NCBI GenBank assembly: GCA_903922175.1
Contig: CAIXSY010000281.1
Coordinates: 1-33,251 of the forward strand
Direction of reading: 5' to 3'
DNA from: an uncultured delta proteobacterium
GTDB taxonomy: Bacteria; Bdellovibrionota_C; UBA2361; CAIXSY01
Length of the DNA: 33,251 nt
Positions 16,561-24,023 of this stretch are shown here, in pieces. The notes under the pieces were generated by a model, which searched no databases, was not told the DNA's origin, and worked only from the letters and a program-made list of their open reading frames with translations. The stretch's first letter is position 1. Every line of letters begins with the position of its first letter. The position numbers and the translations under genes were made by a program.

Positions 16561-17835
16561 CTACGCCCTTTGCCCACTACTCTTTGCATCCCCAGCCCGC
16601 CTCGTAACCCGCAACGCCCGTCGATCGAGCTCCTGGGCAACCTCTGCTAGTGAGACACCCTGGCGCGCCATGACCGTCAACGCAAAATAGAACACGTCGG
16701 CGGCCTCGGCCGCAGCCTGTGTGGCGTCGGCTGCGGCGGCCAATTCAGCAGCCTCTTCGCGGAGCTTAGAATTAAGCAGCTCGGTGTCGCTCAGCAAACG
16801 TTTCGTGTACGACTTTGGCGGTGCCGCTACATCCATCCGTGAACGGATGCATTGTTCAAGCGCCGCGAGTCCGCGGTACGGACCGAAGCAGGTCGAGCGC
16901 TCAAGGTGACAGAATCCAGCGCCGTTCTGACGCACCGTGAAGCGCAATGCATCTCGGTCACAGTCGAGATCTATGCGTCGTAAATCCTGGGTCGCTCCCG
17001 AGGTCTCGCCTTTAATCCATAGACCGCGTTTCCGCGAGTAGTACACCCCGCGACGAAGCTCAATCGCCTTTTGCAAGCTCTCCTGACTTGACCAAACCAG
17101 ACCCAAGGCAACACCGGCCTCGTCAGCAACAATCGTCGGCCAAAGTCCGTCGGCACGTTCGCTTTGTAACGGGGCCGCAATCGCGTCAGCCAGCGTGAGC
17201 CTCCCCGTATAGAGCGCCATACCAACCTGCGCCTCGGCACCCATGCGGTCCAGTGCCGCAATCTCCGCTGATGTCGTCACTCCTCCGGCGATGGTTACCT
17301 GAGAGGACCCCGCGGCTTTGACAAGCTCTTGGGCTAAAGCTAGGTCAACACCCTGCATACGCCCCTCGCGCTCGACCGAGGTGACCAAAAAACCACCGAC
17401 ATAGGGACGAAGCTCCTCAATTCGTTCGAAGATGCTGCGTCCGGTATTTTTCTGCCACCCTTCAACCACCACTTCACCGTTAACAGCGTCAAGAGCTGCA
17501 ACGAGTCGCTCACGCGGAAGCTGCCGAAGAATCTGGGGGTCAGCGGCCGTACCCAAAACAACTTTTGTAGCACCGCGATCGAGCCATGAAAGCGCCGCTT
17601 CACTGCTACGAATCCCGCCGCCCACTCGACAGGGCGTGGTCCGAACAAGTTTCTCAATAAGCGCCGTGTTTGAGCCGCGCCCCAATGCCGCATCGAGGTC
17701 AACAACGGCAATTTCACCGGCTACGCTAAACTGTTCGGCAAATGGCAGCGGATCTCCCAGATCGAGTTTCTTCTCTTTGCCACCTACAAGCTGTACGGTT
17801 GAACCGTTCATAAGATCAATCGAAGGAATAATCAT
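16561..17835 (-). CDS. hisA-hisIE: HisA-HisI-HisE triple fusion
   Basis: This 424-residue single chain carries three enzymes. Residues 1-225 are ProFAR isomerase HisA (beta/alpha barrel), with catalytic Asp7 in IIPSIDL and Asp115 in AALDA, and phosphate loops VGGGIRS and TIAGGVTT. Residues about 228-320 are phosphoribosyl-AMP cyclohydrolase HisI: YYSRKRGLWIKGETSG, metal Asp residues in DCDRDA (291-295) and cysteines 292, 309 and 316. Residues about 340-415 are phosphoribosyl-ATP pyrophosphatase HisE, with KLREEAAELAAAA and AADVFYFALTVMARQGVSL. All expected active residues are present. HisI-HisE fusion is common; joining it to HisA is not an arrangement I know as standard. There is no internal stop or frameshift across the junction near 225. 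AAGGAG precedes the ATG at 17835. Confidence 0.93.
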   Translation of the reverse strand: MIIPSIDLMNGSTVQLVGGKEKKLDLGDPLPFAEQFSVAGEIAVVDLDAALGRGSNTALIEKLVRTTPCRVGGGIRSSEAALSWLDRGATKVVLGTAADPQILRQLPRERLVAALDAVNGEVVVEGWQKNTGRSIFERIEELRPYVGGFLVTSVEREGRMQGVDLALAQELVKAAGSSQVTIAGGVTTSAEIAALDRMGAEAQVGMALYTGRLTLADAIAAPLQSERADGLWPTIVADEAGVALGLVWSSQESLQKAIELRRGVYYSRKRGLWIKGETSGATQDLRRIDLDCDRDALRFTVRQNGAGFCHLERSTCFGPYRGLAALEQCIRSRMDVAAPPKSYTKRLLSDTELLNSKLREEAAELAAAADATQAAAEAADVFYFALTVMARQGVSLAEVAQELDRRALRVTRRAGDAKSSGQRA

Positions 17836-17848
17836 GACGTTAGCTCCT

Positions 17849-19264
17849 TTAGGTTCTTACTATAAAATTACGCCGCTTAAGTTCGTCTTTGAGTGTCTGG
17901 ATACTGAGATGGTCAAAGTGAAAAAGAGAGGCTGCCAACACTGCATCGGCGCCGGCATCGAGGGCCACGGCGAAATCATCAATACAACCGGCGCCGCCTG
18001 AAGCGATTATCGGGACTGTAACTACCTTACGCAGGGCGCGCAGAAGCGTCAGGTCGTACCCCTTGGCAGTACCGTCTTGATCCCAGCTTGTTAGCACGAT
18101 CTCTCCAACACCAAGGTTTTCTGCGCGCTCTGCCCACAACAAGGCCGAGATTCCGGTGCGCATGCGCCCCGATTGCACGAGCACCTCGTAGCCCCCCGCT
18201 AAAGCCTGGTTTTTCGCGGCATCAAGAGCGAGTACCGTACACTGTCGGCCAAAGCGTTGGGCACATTCCTGGAGCAAGCTGGGATTACTGACCGCCGCAG
18301 TATTGAGCGCCACCTTATCGGCCCCGGCGTTGAGCAGCGCCGCAACGTCAGCTAGGCTTCGTACTCCACCGCCTACGGTGAGAGGAATCGTGAGCTGTGT
18401 ACGCACGCGACTCACGCTTTGATAACTTGTCTTGCGCTCCTCTGGAGTTGCCGAGATATCAAGAATGACAACTTCATCGGCGCCTTGGGCCTGATATAGT
18501 GCGGCACGCTCGCCCGGGTCTCCGGCGTCACGAAGTCCGGTAAAATTAGTCCCCTTTACCACCCGTCCATCCTTTATATCGAGGCAAGGGATGATTCGCT
18601 TGCAGAGTCCACGATCCCCTGCCGTTGTTGGTTGCAGCGTTGTGATATCGGCAGCCTCACCAAATGCAGCCCGGCACCAGCGCGAAAGAAGCTCGATTCC
18701 CCACGCGCCCGAAAGTTCGGGGTGAAACTGGCAGGCTAGGAGCGATCCCTCCTCAAATCCGGCACAGAAGCGCTCGGCATAGACACACCTGGCCGCAGCA
18801 CAACCCGCAGGCGGTTCTCGCAGACAATAGGAGTTTGCAAAGTAGGCGTAGCCACTCCTCATAAAACGGCACTCAGACGAGGCCTCGACGAGGTTCCATC
18901 CAAGCTGAGGAGTGCGTGTTGGAGGTGCAAAACCCTCGACTGTCCCCGGAAAGAATCCAAGGCCTTCGACGCCTGGAGTCTCAGCACTACGCTCAAAGAG
19001 GAGCTGCATGCCAAGACAAACCGCAAGCAAGGGGCGTTGGGCGCATCGGCGGCGGCGTAGCGGAGCAATCAGGTCCAGCGAACGTAAACGCTCCATCCCT
19101 GCGCCGAATGCACCGACACCTGGAAGCACGACAGCCTGTGCCACTTCAATTTCAGCAGCATCAGTGCTCAACCGAGGGCTATAGCCAAGCTTGGCAAAGA
19201 CGTTGAGCAGCGAGCCGCTATTGGCGATGCCGGTGTCAATGATTATGATTTCACGCGCTTGCAT
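17849..19264 (-). CDS. hisHF: HisH-HisF fused imidazole glycerol phosphate synthase
   Basis: This 471-residue fusion makes imidazole glycerol phosphate and AICAR. Residues about 1-205 are the HisH glutaminase, with nucleophile Cys83 (AVCLGMQLLF) and His181/Glu183 in FHPEL. After a short linker, residues about 220-471 are the HisF cyclase barrel, with Asp229 in IIPCLDIKDGR and Asp348 in LALDAAKN, plus VGGGVRS and SGGAG phosphate loops. HisH and HisF are normally separate subunits in bacteria and fused in eukaryotes (HIS7 type). The start at ATG 19264 (MQAREIIIID) is preferred over an upstream in-frame start, since GGAG lies just before it and the upstream extension overlaps hisG. It starts 13 bp after the hisG stop. 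Confidence 0.93.
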   Translation of the reverse strand: MQAREIIIIDTGIANSGSLLNVFAKLGYSPRLSTDAAEIEVAQAVVLPGVGAFGAGMERLRSLDLIAPLRRRRCAQRPLLAVCLGMQLLFERSAETPGVEGLGFFPGTVEGFAPPTRTPQLGWNLVEASSECRFMRSGYAYFANSYCLREPPAGCAAARCVYAERFCAGFEEGSLLACQFHPELSGAWGIELLSRWCRAAFGEAADITTLQPTTAGDRGLCKRIIPCLDIKDGRVVKGTNFTGLRDAGDPGERAALYQAQGADEVVILDISATPEERKTSYQSVSRVRTQLTIPLTVGGGVRSLADVAALLNAGADKVALNTAAVSNPSLLQECAQRFGRQCTVLALDAAKNQALAGGYEVLVQSGRMRTGISALLWAERAENLGVGEIVLTSWDQDGTAKGYDLTLLRALRKVVTVPIIASGGAGCIDDFAVALDAGADAVLAASLFHFDHLSIQTLKDELKRRNFIVRT

Positions 19265-19277
19265 AATGCTCCTATCG

Positions 19278-20153
19278 CTACGGCACAATCTGTGATGGCT
19301 CAAAGACGATGATGTCGGTGCCACCACGGGCATGAATCAGCGGAATCAGTGCCGGAAGCTCTCGTCGCAACACCGCTGCCTTAACCACAAATCCGGCAGA
19401 GCCTGCAAGTTGCGAGACGGTGGGCTGTTTCATGCTCGGCATTATTTCAAGCACTGCAGGCAAGGCTTCACTGCTCACATTCAGCTCGACCATGCGCCGT
19501 TCTTTGGCTTCAAGCACCGATTTGAGCAACAACACGAGGTCAGAGATAACCTCACGCTTTACCGTGTCATCCAGAGCACGTGGATTAGCGTAGAGTCGAG
19601 TTGAGGAGCACATCAGCTCGTCGATGATCACGAGGCTATTAGCACGCAAAGTTTCGCCGGTAGCTGCATTATCGACGATGCAGTCGGCATCTTCCGGCGG
19701 GAAAACCTCTGTTGCTCCATATGACAGAACAAAGTCAGCATCAATTTGGCGCTCAGCGATCCAGCCGCGAGTGATGCGTTCATATTCCGATGCTATCAGC
19801 AGTCGTCGCTTCGGTAACCCCCCGTTTTCAAGCAGAGCCGCTGGAGCTGCTGCCACCAGGCGCACCGGGTCCATCATCGTATCGAGCAACTCGACGACAT
19901 CGACCTGAAGCTCTCCAACCCAATCGCGACCGGCAAATCCGATGTCACGAGAGCCCGCCGCCAGCATCTCGATCACATTCTGCGGCTTGAGGATCTTGGC
20001 CTCAAAGCCCGCAAGCGACACGCTCGGGCGATAGGTGCGCTCTGCCGCGCGCACCTGCACACCAGCGTCCTCAAGCAACTTAAAGACACCAGCCTGCATG
20101 CGGCCCTTCGGCAGACCGAGCTTCACGGTTTCTGGGTTTGAACAAGGGGCCAT
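19278..20153 (-). CDS. hisG: ATP phosphoribosyltransferase, long form
   Basis: This 291-residue enzyme catalyses the first committed step, ATP plus PRPP to phosphoribosyl-ATP. The long form includes a C-terminal regulatory domain (about 215-291, histidine feedback), so no HisZ partner is needed. Motifs are KLGLPKGRMQ, the DIGFAGRDWV segment, and the PRPP-binding-like DADCIVDNAATGETLRAN. It is the first gene of the operon. The ATG at 20153 has only a weak purine-rich site upstream. The 190 bp upstream contain no run of His codons, so a classic his leader attenuator is not seen; feedback on HisG itself is the likely control. Confidence 0.95.
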   Translation of the reverse strand: MAPCSNPETVKLGLPKGRMQAGVFKLLEDAGVQVRAAERTYRPSVSLAGFEAKILKPQNVIEMLAAGSRDIGFAGRDWVGELQVDVVELLDTMMDPVRLVAAAPAALLENGGLPKRRLLIASEYERITRGWIAERQIDADFVLSYGATEVFPPEDADCIVDNAATGETLRANSLVIIDELMCSSTRLYANPRALDDTVKREVISDLVLLLKSVLEAKERRMVELNVSSEALPAVLEIMPSMKQPTVSQLAGSAGFVVKAAVLRRELPALIPLIHARGGTDIIVFEPSQIVP

Positions 20154-20220
20154 ACCATATCTTTTAATAATGGCTGGTCCGAAGAGGCTTAGCTGACTGA
20201 GCTTGGAAGGCAGGAGACAC

Positions 20221-20564
20221 GAACGCCGGCACGACCATCCCTTTGCAGGGCGCCTTTTCGGGCCAGCGAGTTAAGTAAATTTCGTGTTGAGATTATCGAG
20301 AACTACCTGAGCAACGAAGAGCGAAATTACCCATTCACCGGCCGATTGTATGGCGATGATGATGGTGCTGATGGAGAGCTGCAGAATTTCGCATACTCAA
20401 GATATCTCAGAATTGGAGATCTTAGTCAATCCCCATGGCACGAAGAACACGTGTTTCAAAGATCTGCCGCCTTCTTCTCTATCCGAAAAAATGCGCCATA
20501 TCGACCCAGATTCCTAATTCGAATATCCCCATTTTGCCTCGAAACTGAGAGCTCTAAGGTATAG
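20221..20564 (+). pseudogene. Possible coding remnant of unknown origin
   Basis: An open plus-strand frame ends in a natural-looking sequence (RNYPFTGRLYGDDDGADGE, then a stretch of mixed hydrophobic and basic residues, stop at 20562-20564). The frame is open from before 20240, but no ATG with a ribosome-binding site starts it; only a TTG at 20346 is available. It may be the 3' part of a truncated gene. Otherwise the 20154-20630 gap shows no gene. Confidence 0.25.
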
Positions 20565-20629
20565 GATACAGGAACATCACTTGCCTTACCATCTAGACCA
20601 ATAATTTACTTGTCCGTAAATTTAGCGAA

Positions 20630-21588
20630 TTATCGTCCGTGCCTTTTGGTAGGTTTCTCGCACAGCGCAGCCAGCCCTGCCTGTATCGCTTGAATTTGCG
20701 TAGAGATCGGGAAATCTTTTAGCCCCTTAGGCTCCAAGATCGGAGAGATATTTATCAGCCCGTTAACCGCTCACTGCAGCACATTAGTCAGCAGCATATC
20801 ACTCTGCGCATCATCGAACGGCAACACTGGCGTTGATGCGGCCTGGTCCTTAGCCGTCGCCAAATGTTCCGTTACTTTGGCAAATGCATCCTCTTTTGTA
20901 AGCTTTGGTGCTTCGCCACCTTCTTTGTCGAAATCTTTAATCAGACCACCCGTAATGACGCCGCGTTCAACCCCTGCTAGCTTTTTAGTCAACGTCTGCA
21001 GGTCGGTGCACCATCAAATAAAGCCTTGATCTACTTATACCTCTGATTCCCAGCAGGCGGAATTTTTTCCTTTACTCTACGAACCTCGCCCGCGATCGCC
21101 TGCTCGGCGATGGGTCTCCATTTCGGGCTAAGCGCTTTTCCGAAACTGACCGACATACCGCTAATACTGACGCCTCCTGTCTCGCTGTCAATGAAAAAAT
21201 CACCTCCCTGCTTAAAACAAAAAGGTCCATCCAGATCCGGCTCGCCACCCGTAGCTAAGCAAACAGCCTGCTGCAAGATACGTTGATGTTGATCGTCCAA
21301 ATGCCCAACGGCGATAAAGACCGTATTCGTGTGGCGTAGATGCCCAACGACGACCTTTCCAGCTGCGCTTCCCGAGCCATCGAGCTGCAATGCTCGCTCG
21401 ATGGTGAGCCGACTATGCTCAGCCAGGAGCAGTTCTGGCCCCCGTTGACGAGGTAACGCAGAGTGTTTTTCGAACTTGAGACGCTTAGACGAACCCCAGC
21501 GGTCGGGTTGATCTTCTCCTTCGCTGGGAAACAGCCAACAGATGATCGCACTGCTACATAGGCGGCGATAGCGGCTCTCGAATTGTAT
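20630..21588 (-). pseudogene. Broken gene of unknown family
   Basis: Three open stretches on the minus strand together look like one decayed gene. The first (21588 down to 21031) is about 185 codons with no ATG near its 5' end; it includes VVVGHLRHTNTVFIAVGHLD and GPFCFKQGGDFFIDSETGG. The second (21013-20774) is in another frame and includes DFDKEGGEAPKLTKEDAFAK. It meets an in-frame TGA at 20771-20773, beyond which the same frame continues protein-like (LEPKGLKDFPISTQIQAIQAG) to a TAA at 20630. A frameshift near 21010-21035, a nonsense codon and a missing start argue for a pseudogene. I do not recognise the family, and the pieces could instead be unrelated fragments. Confidence 0.45.
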
Positions 21589-21762
21589 TCATGCCCACGT
21601 ATATCGGCTATTTCATCAGTTGCTTAATAAAGCGCTCCTCGAATCTTACCCCCCTCTGTATTTTACTTAGGTGACAGCGTGCGCCGTCTTCGAGAGGAAC
21701 TAGGGGAGGAAAAGCTTCCTTTAGGGGATTGTATTTCTGGGTGTCGTTCCCTATTTTTCTCT

Positions 21763-21808
21763 TTGACATTTCGTCTCTATGTGTATTAAACTAACATACT
21801 ATACACAT
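21763..21808 (+). promoter_or_regulatory. vapBC promoter and operator
   Basis: TTGACA (21763-21768) and TATTAA (21784-21789) form a candidate promoter with a short 15-bp spacer. An 8-bp inverted repeat atgtgtat / atacacat (21779-21786 with 21801-21808) overlaps the -10 region. That is where VapB or the VapBC complex would be expected to bind for autorepression. The ATG of vapB is 16 bp further on. Confidence 0.5.
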
Positions 21809-21823
21809 CAATTAGGCTCTCGT

Positions 21824-22018
21824 ATGCGTACCAATATCGACCTAGAGGACAAACTGTTGGCCGAAGCATTGAAGCTTACGGGCAGTAAAACCAAGAAAGA
21901 GGTAGTAACCAAAGGGCTTCGTATCTTGGTAAGTCTGGCCAAACAAGAGCAGATTAGGGGTCTTCGAGGAAAGCTCTCCTGGGTAGGTAGTCTCAATACG
22001 ATGAGGAGAGATCGTTGA
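21824..22018 (+). CDS. vapB: VapB-type antitoxin
   Basis: This 64-residue antitoxin begins MRTNIDLEDKLLAEALKLTG, the typical VapB N-terminus: a ribbon-helix-helix-like DNA-binding segment with TKKEVVTKGLRILVS, followed by a basic C-terminal tail that would wrap the toxin. The ATG at 21824 is preferred over an in-frame upstream start, because the family begins here and the upstream start lies inside the operator. Its TGA overlaps the TTG start of vapC, so the two are translationally coupled. The pair lies among gene remnants. Confidence 0.88.
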   Translation: MRTNIDLEDKLLAEALKLTGSKTKKEVVTKGLRILVSLAKQEQIRGLRGKLSWVGSLNTMRRDR

Positions 22019-22416
22019 TACTAGTCGATTCTTCGGTGTGGATAGACTACTTCAACGGAGTAGCTAACAAGGAAACCAACTTCCTTGATAATGAGTTATC
22101 CGTTAGCCCAGTGCTCATAGCAGATCTTATTTTAGCCGAGGTCCTCCAAGGCTTTGCCAAAGAATCTGATTATCAAGTTGCTAAGCAGAAACTCTTACAG
22201 CTATCCATGGTTGAGATTGGGGGAAGTGACGTTGCCTTGAAAGCTGCAGAGAATTTTCGCTTTCTTCGACGCAAAGGATCAGCGGTCCGTAAAACTATAG
22301 ATTGCTTTATCGCTACGTTCTGCATCGAAAAGCATCTTCCTCTATTGCACCGAGATCGTGATTTTAATTCATTTGTAAGATACCTTGGACTGCGCACGCC
22401 TAATTTGGGGAAGTAG
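22015..22416 (+). CDS. vapC: VapC-type PIN-domain toxin ribonuclease
   Basis: This 133-residue PIN-domain protein would, by family knowledge, cleave specific RNAs (often tRNA or rRNA) when free of VapB. The acidic Mg-binding residues are present: Asp5 in LVDSSVWIDYF, Glu in LAEVLQGF, Asp in TIDCFIATF and Asp in HRDRDFNSF. The start is TTG at 22015, overlapping the vapB stop; the sequence MILVDSSVW fits the normal family start exactly. Length is typical and there is no damage, so the module is probably functional. Confidence 0.92.
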   Translation: MILVDSSVWIDYFNGVANKETNFLDNELSVSPVLIADLILAEVLQGFAKESDYQVAKQKLLQLSMVEIGGSDVALKAAENFRFLRRKGSAVRKTIDCFIATFCIEKHLPLLHRDRDFNSFVRYLGLRTPNLGK

Positions 22417-22418
22417 CA

Positions 22419-22453
22419 CGGAGTTACGCCCACATTTCATTGGGCGTCCTCCG
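22419..22453 (+). terminator. Hairpin after vapC
   Basis: Stem cggag/ctccg plus acgccca/tgggcgt (22419-22432 with 22441-22453) encloses an 8-nt loop, starting 2 bp after the vapC stop. There is no U-run, so it is only a probable transcript end. The rest of the 226-bp gap to 22643 shows nothing recognisable. Confidence 0.4.
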
Positions 22454-22642
22454 TCTCCCCCATAGCGATGATTATTTTAAGCCGCAATATCGCTGCCGAG
22501 TCCTCTCACTGACTATGAGGCCACTGCAAAGCAATTCGGCGCATCTATCTGGCTCGTGTACCCTTCAAAGAAGTACCTTCCCCTTAGAGCAAGAGTTTTT
22601 ATGGATTCCTTGAAAAACTTCGTAACGAAAGATCCCATCCAG

Positions 22643-23116
22643 TTACTTGAGCGCCACCACTGAGATAGAAGCAGGAGACACTGACGGCATGAAATCCTTA
22701 AACCAGACCAATAATTCCTTTGTCTCTGGCTGAGTTAGTTGAGCTTCGGGATGCATAAGTATATATCCACTCGGCGGCATTTCACCTTTTTTTAGGGTTT
22801 TTAGGATATCATGCGCATTGCCTTTCTGATCGTCGCTATTATCTTCGCGCCAAGCAGAAAAGTTCATGCGATCGCGCCCGTCAGTAACATCAGCGGCAAC
22901 TAGCCACGAAGCCGGAGCAGCATACGAATACCACGGCCAGTTTGTTTCATTCGAATGACAATCATAACAGGCGCGTCGAAGCAAAGATGCTATTCGCAGA
23001 GGAGCCATAATATCGGCCCTTACTGGTGGATTGGAGCGATCGACTGGATGGAGCTGGATAAGAGTTAAAATAAGTAACGGAAACAGAATCGCTGATTTTT
23101 TATTTAGGTGCTTCAT
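22643..23116 (-). CDS. Haem-binding domain protein (c-type CxxCH)
   Basis: This 157-residue protein has an N-terminal hydrophobic segment (about 9-23) acting as signal or anchor, followed by LHPVDRSNPPV. A CYDCHSNETNWPWYSYAAP motif comes next, in which CxxCH would attach haem covalently. The pattern VDRxNPPV, CYDCHSNxTxWPWYS and the later FSAWRED segment matches the small periplasmic haem-binding domain family (PF14376 type). Its electron-transfer partner is unknown. GEMPPSGYILMHPEAQLT may supply a distal Met or His ligand. The start is ATG 23116. No related genes adjoin, and it sits in a degenerating region but looks intact. Confidence 0.85.
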   Translation of the reverse strand: MKHLNKKSAILFPLLILTLIQLHPVDRSNPPVRADIMAPLRIASLLRRACYDCHSNETNWPWYSYAAPASWLVAADVTDGRDRMNFSAWREDNSDDQKGNAHDILKTLKKGEMPPSGYILMHPEAQLTQPETKELLVWFKDFMPSVSPASISVVALK

Positions 23117-23247
23117 ATAGAATTTCCGTCAATACAATCTCAGTTAGCATAAGGCAGATAATCCAATACCTTATTACCCATACGTACGCTTCAAATTCCC
23201 GGCTACATGCCGTGCAGTAATCATGCCAACCGGTTAGGCTACCCATA

Positions 23248-23511
23248 TTAGACCGCGGCTAGGCCTGCGCTTGTGATACAAAGGCACTCATAAAACAAAT
23301 GCAATGACAGAGGTAGAAGTAGCTTACCCAGGACTAGGAACTTTTTTCGCAGATCACGTTTATTAAAAGACGTAAGATCGTTGTCACAAAACTTGAGAGA
23401 CGACACTGGCCTCCGCGACGCTTCGTACAATGAGGCTGGAGGAAAATCGAATGCCGTTGCCCCGAACGAACCGCTAACTACGAAGCTGAGAAGGGTAACT
23501 GGCTTTATCAT
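23248..23511 (-). CDS. Possible small exported protein
   Basis: This 87-codon ORF begins MIKPVTLLSFVVSGSFGATA, which looks like a signal peptide, and ends with a second hydrophobic stretch (LVLGKLLLPLSLHLFYECL). A GGGAG sits 7 nt before the ATG at 23511, which favours translation. There is no recognised family. It may be a small membrane protein, a truncated gene, or chance. The rest of the 610-bp stretch 23117-23726 shows nothing else. Confidence 0.3.
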   Translation of the reverse strand: MIKPVTLLSFVVSGSFGATAFDFPPASLYEASRRPVSSLKFCDNDLTSFNKRDLRKKFLVLGKLLLPLSLHLFYECLCITSAGLAAV

Positions 23512-23726
23512 AGACGTTCTCCCGTACACGAGTGGCCCCGCTAGGATGTTATTTCTTTACCACAGGCTGTATTATTATTACACCCCTCTTAGGCACATGT
23601 CAAGAGTCGCCAACAGTGAAAAGCCTTGATACAAAAAATCATTTATGCCGGACTGAGGAGAAGAGGACGCCCACAAGCACAAAGAACCCATACCCTCTTT
23701 TTACTGATTTTCAACTCTTCTCGAGA

Positions 23727-23933
23727 TCAGCGCCCCAGGGAGATATCCTCTGGTACAAAAATGCTGACGACGACGGCCGAGTGGTCCGACCCAGGGATGG
23801 GCAGCACTCGCATCTCCTCCACAGTGAGGTCGTGGGTGAGCAAACAGTGATCAATTGGTAGATGAAGCGGGAAGAAATGCCAGGGCCACGTTGCCATCAC
23901 GCCAAACCCTTGCCGTGCATCTCTACAACAAAA
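23727..23933 (-). pseudogene. C-terminal remnant of an endonuclease/exonuclease/phosphatase-family gene
   Basis: The minus-strand frame reads DARQGFGVMATWPW, then LPIDHCLLTH, then RVLPIPGSDHSAVVV and a TGA at 23727-23729. The combination ARxGxG-TWP, LPIDH and PGSDHxxV is the C-terminal catalytic signature of the EEP superfamily, including the metal/catalytic Asp-His pairs. Everything upstream is missing: the frame runs straight into the citrate synthase terminator, with no start codon. About 65 codons survive of a domain normally 220-260 residues long. Confidence 0.8.
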
Positions 23934-23966
23934 AGGACGATCCTAATTTCGCAAAAAGGATCGTCC
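23930..23966 (-). terminator. Rho-independent terminator of citrate synthase
   Basis: A perfect 10-bp stem (ggacgatcct / aggatcgtcc, 23935-23944 with 23957-23966) with a 12-nt loop is followed on the minus strand by five U residues. It lies 53 bp after the citrate synthase stop codon. Confidence 0.8.
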
Positions 23967-23997
23967 CTATGAATACTCTCTCGTAATATTATATGAA

Positions 23998-24023
23998 TTC
24001 TCGCGCTGAAAGCGTGGGCTAGC
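23998..24023. repeat. 26-nt dispersed repeat, copy 2
   Basis: This matches 4416-4441 at 24 of 26 positions, with the 18-nt core identical. It overlaps the citrate synthase stop codon at 24019-24021, so the repeat supplies the end of the coding sequence. Confidence 0.75.

Noticed and set aside
20154-20345. Histidine leader peptide or attenuator before hisG
   Set aside because: The upstream minus-strand sequence has no run of CAC/CAT codons and no terminator-like hairpin followed by U residues.
20771-20773. Selenocysteine recoding at an in-frame TGA
   Set aside because: There is no SECIS-like structure or selenoprotein context, and an independent frameshift nearby already indicates a pseudogene.
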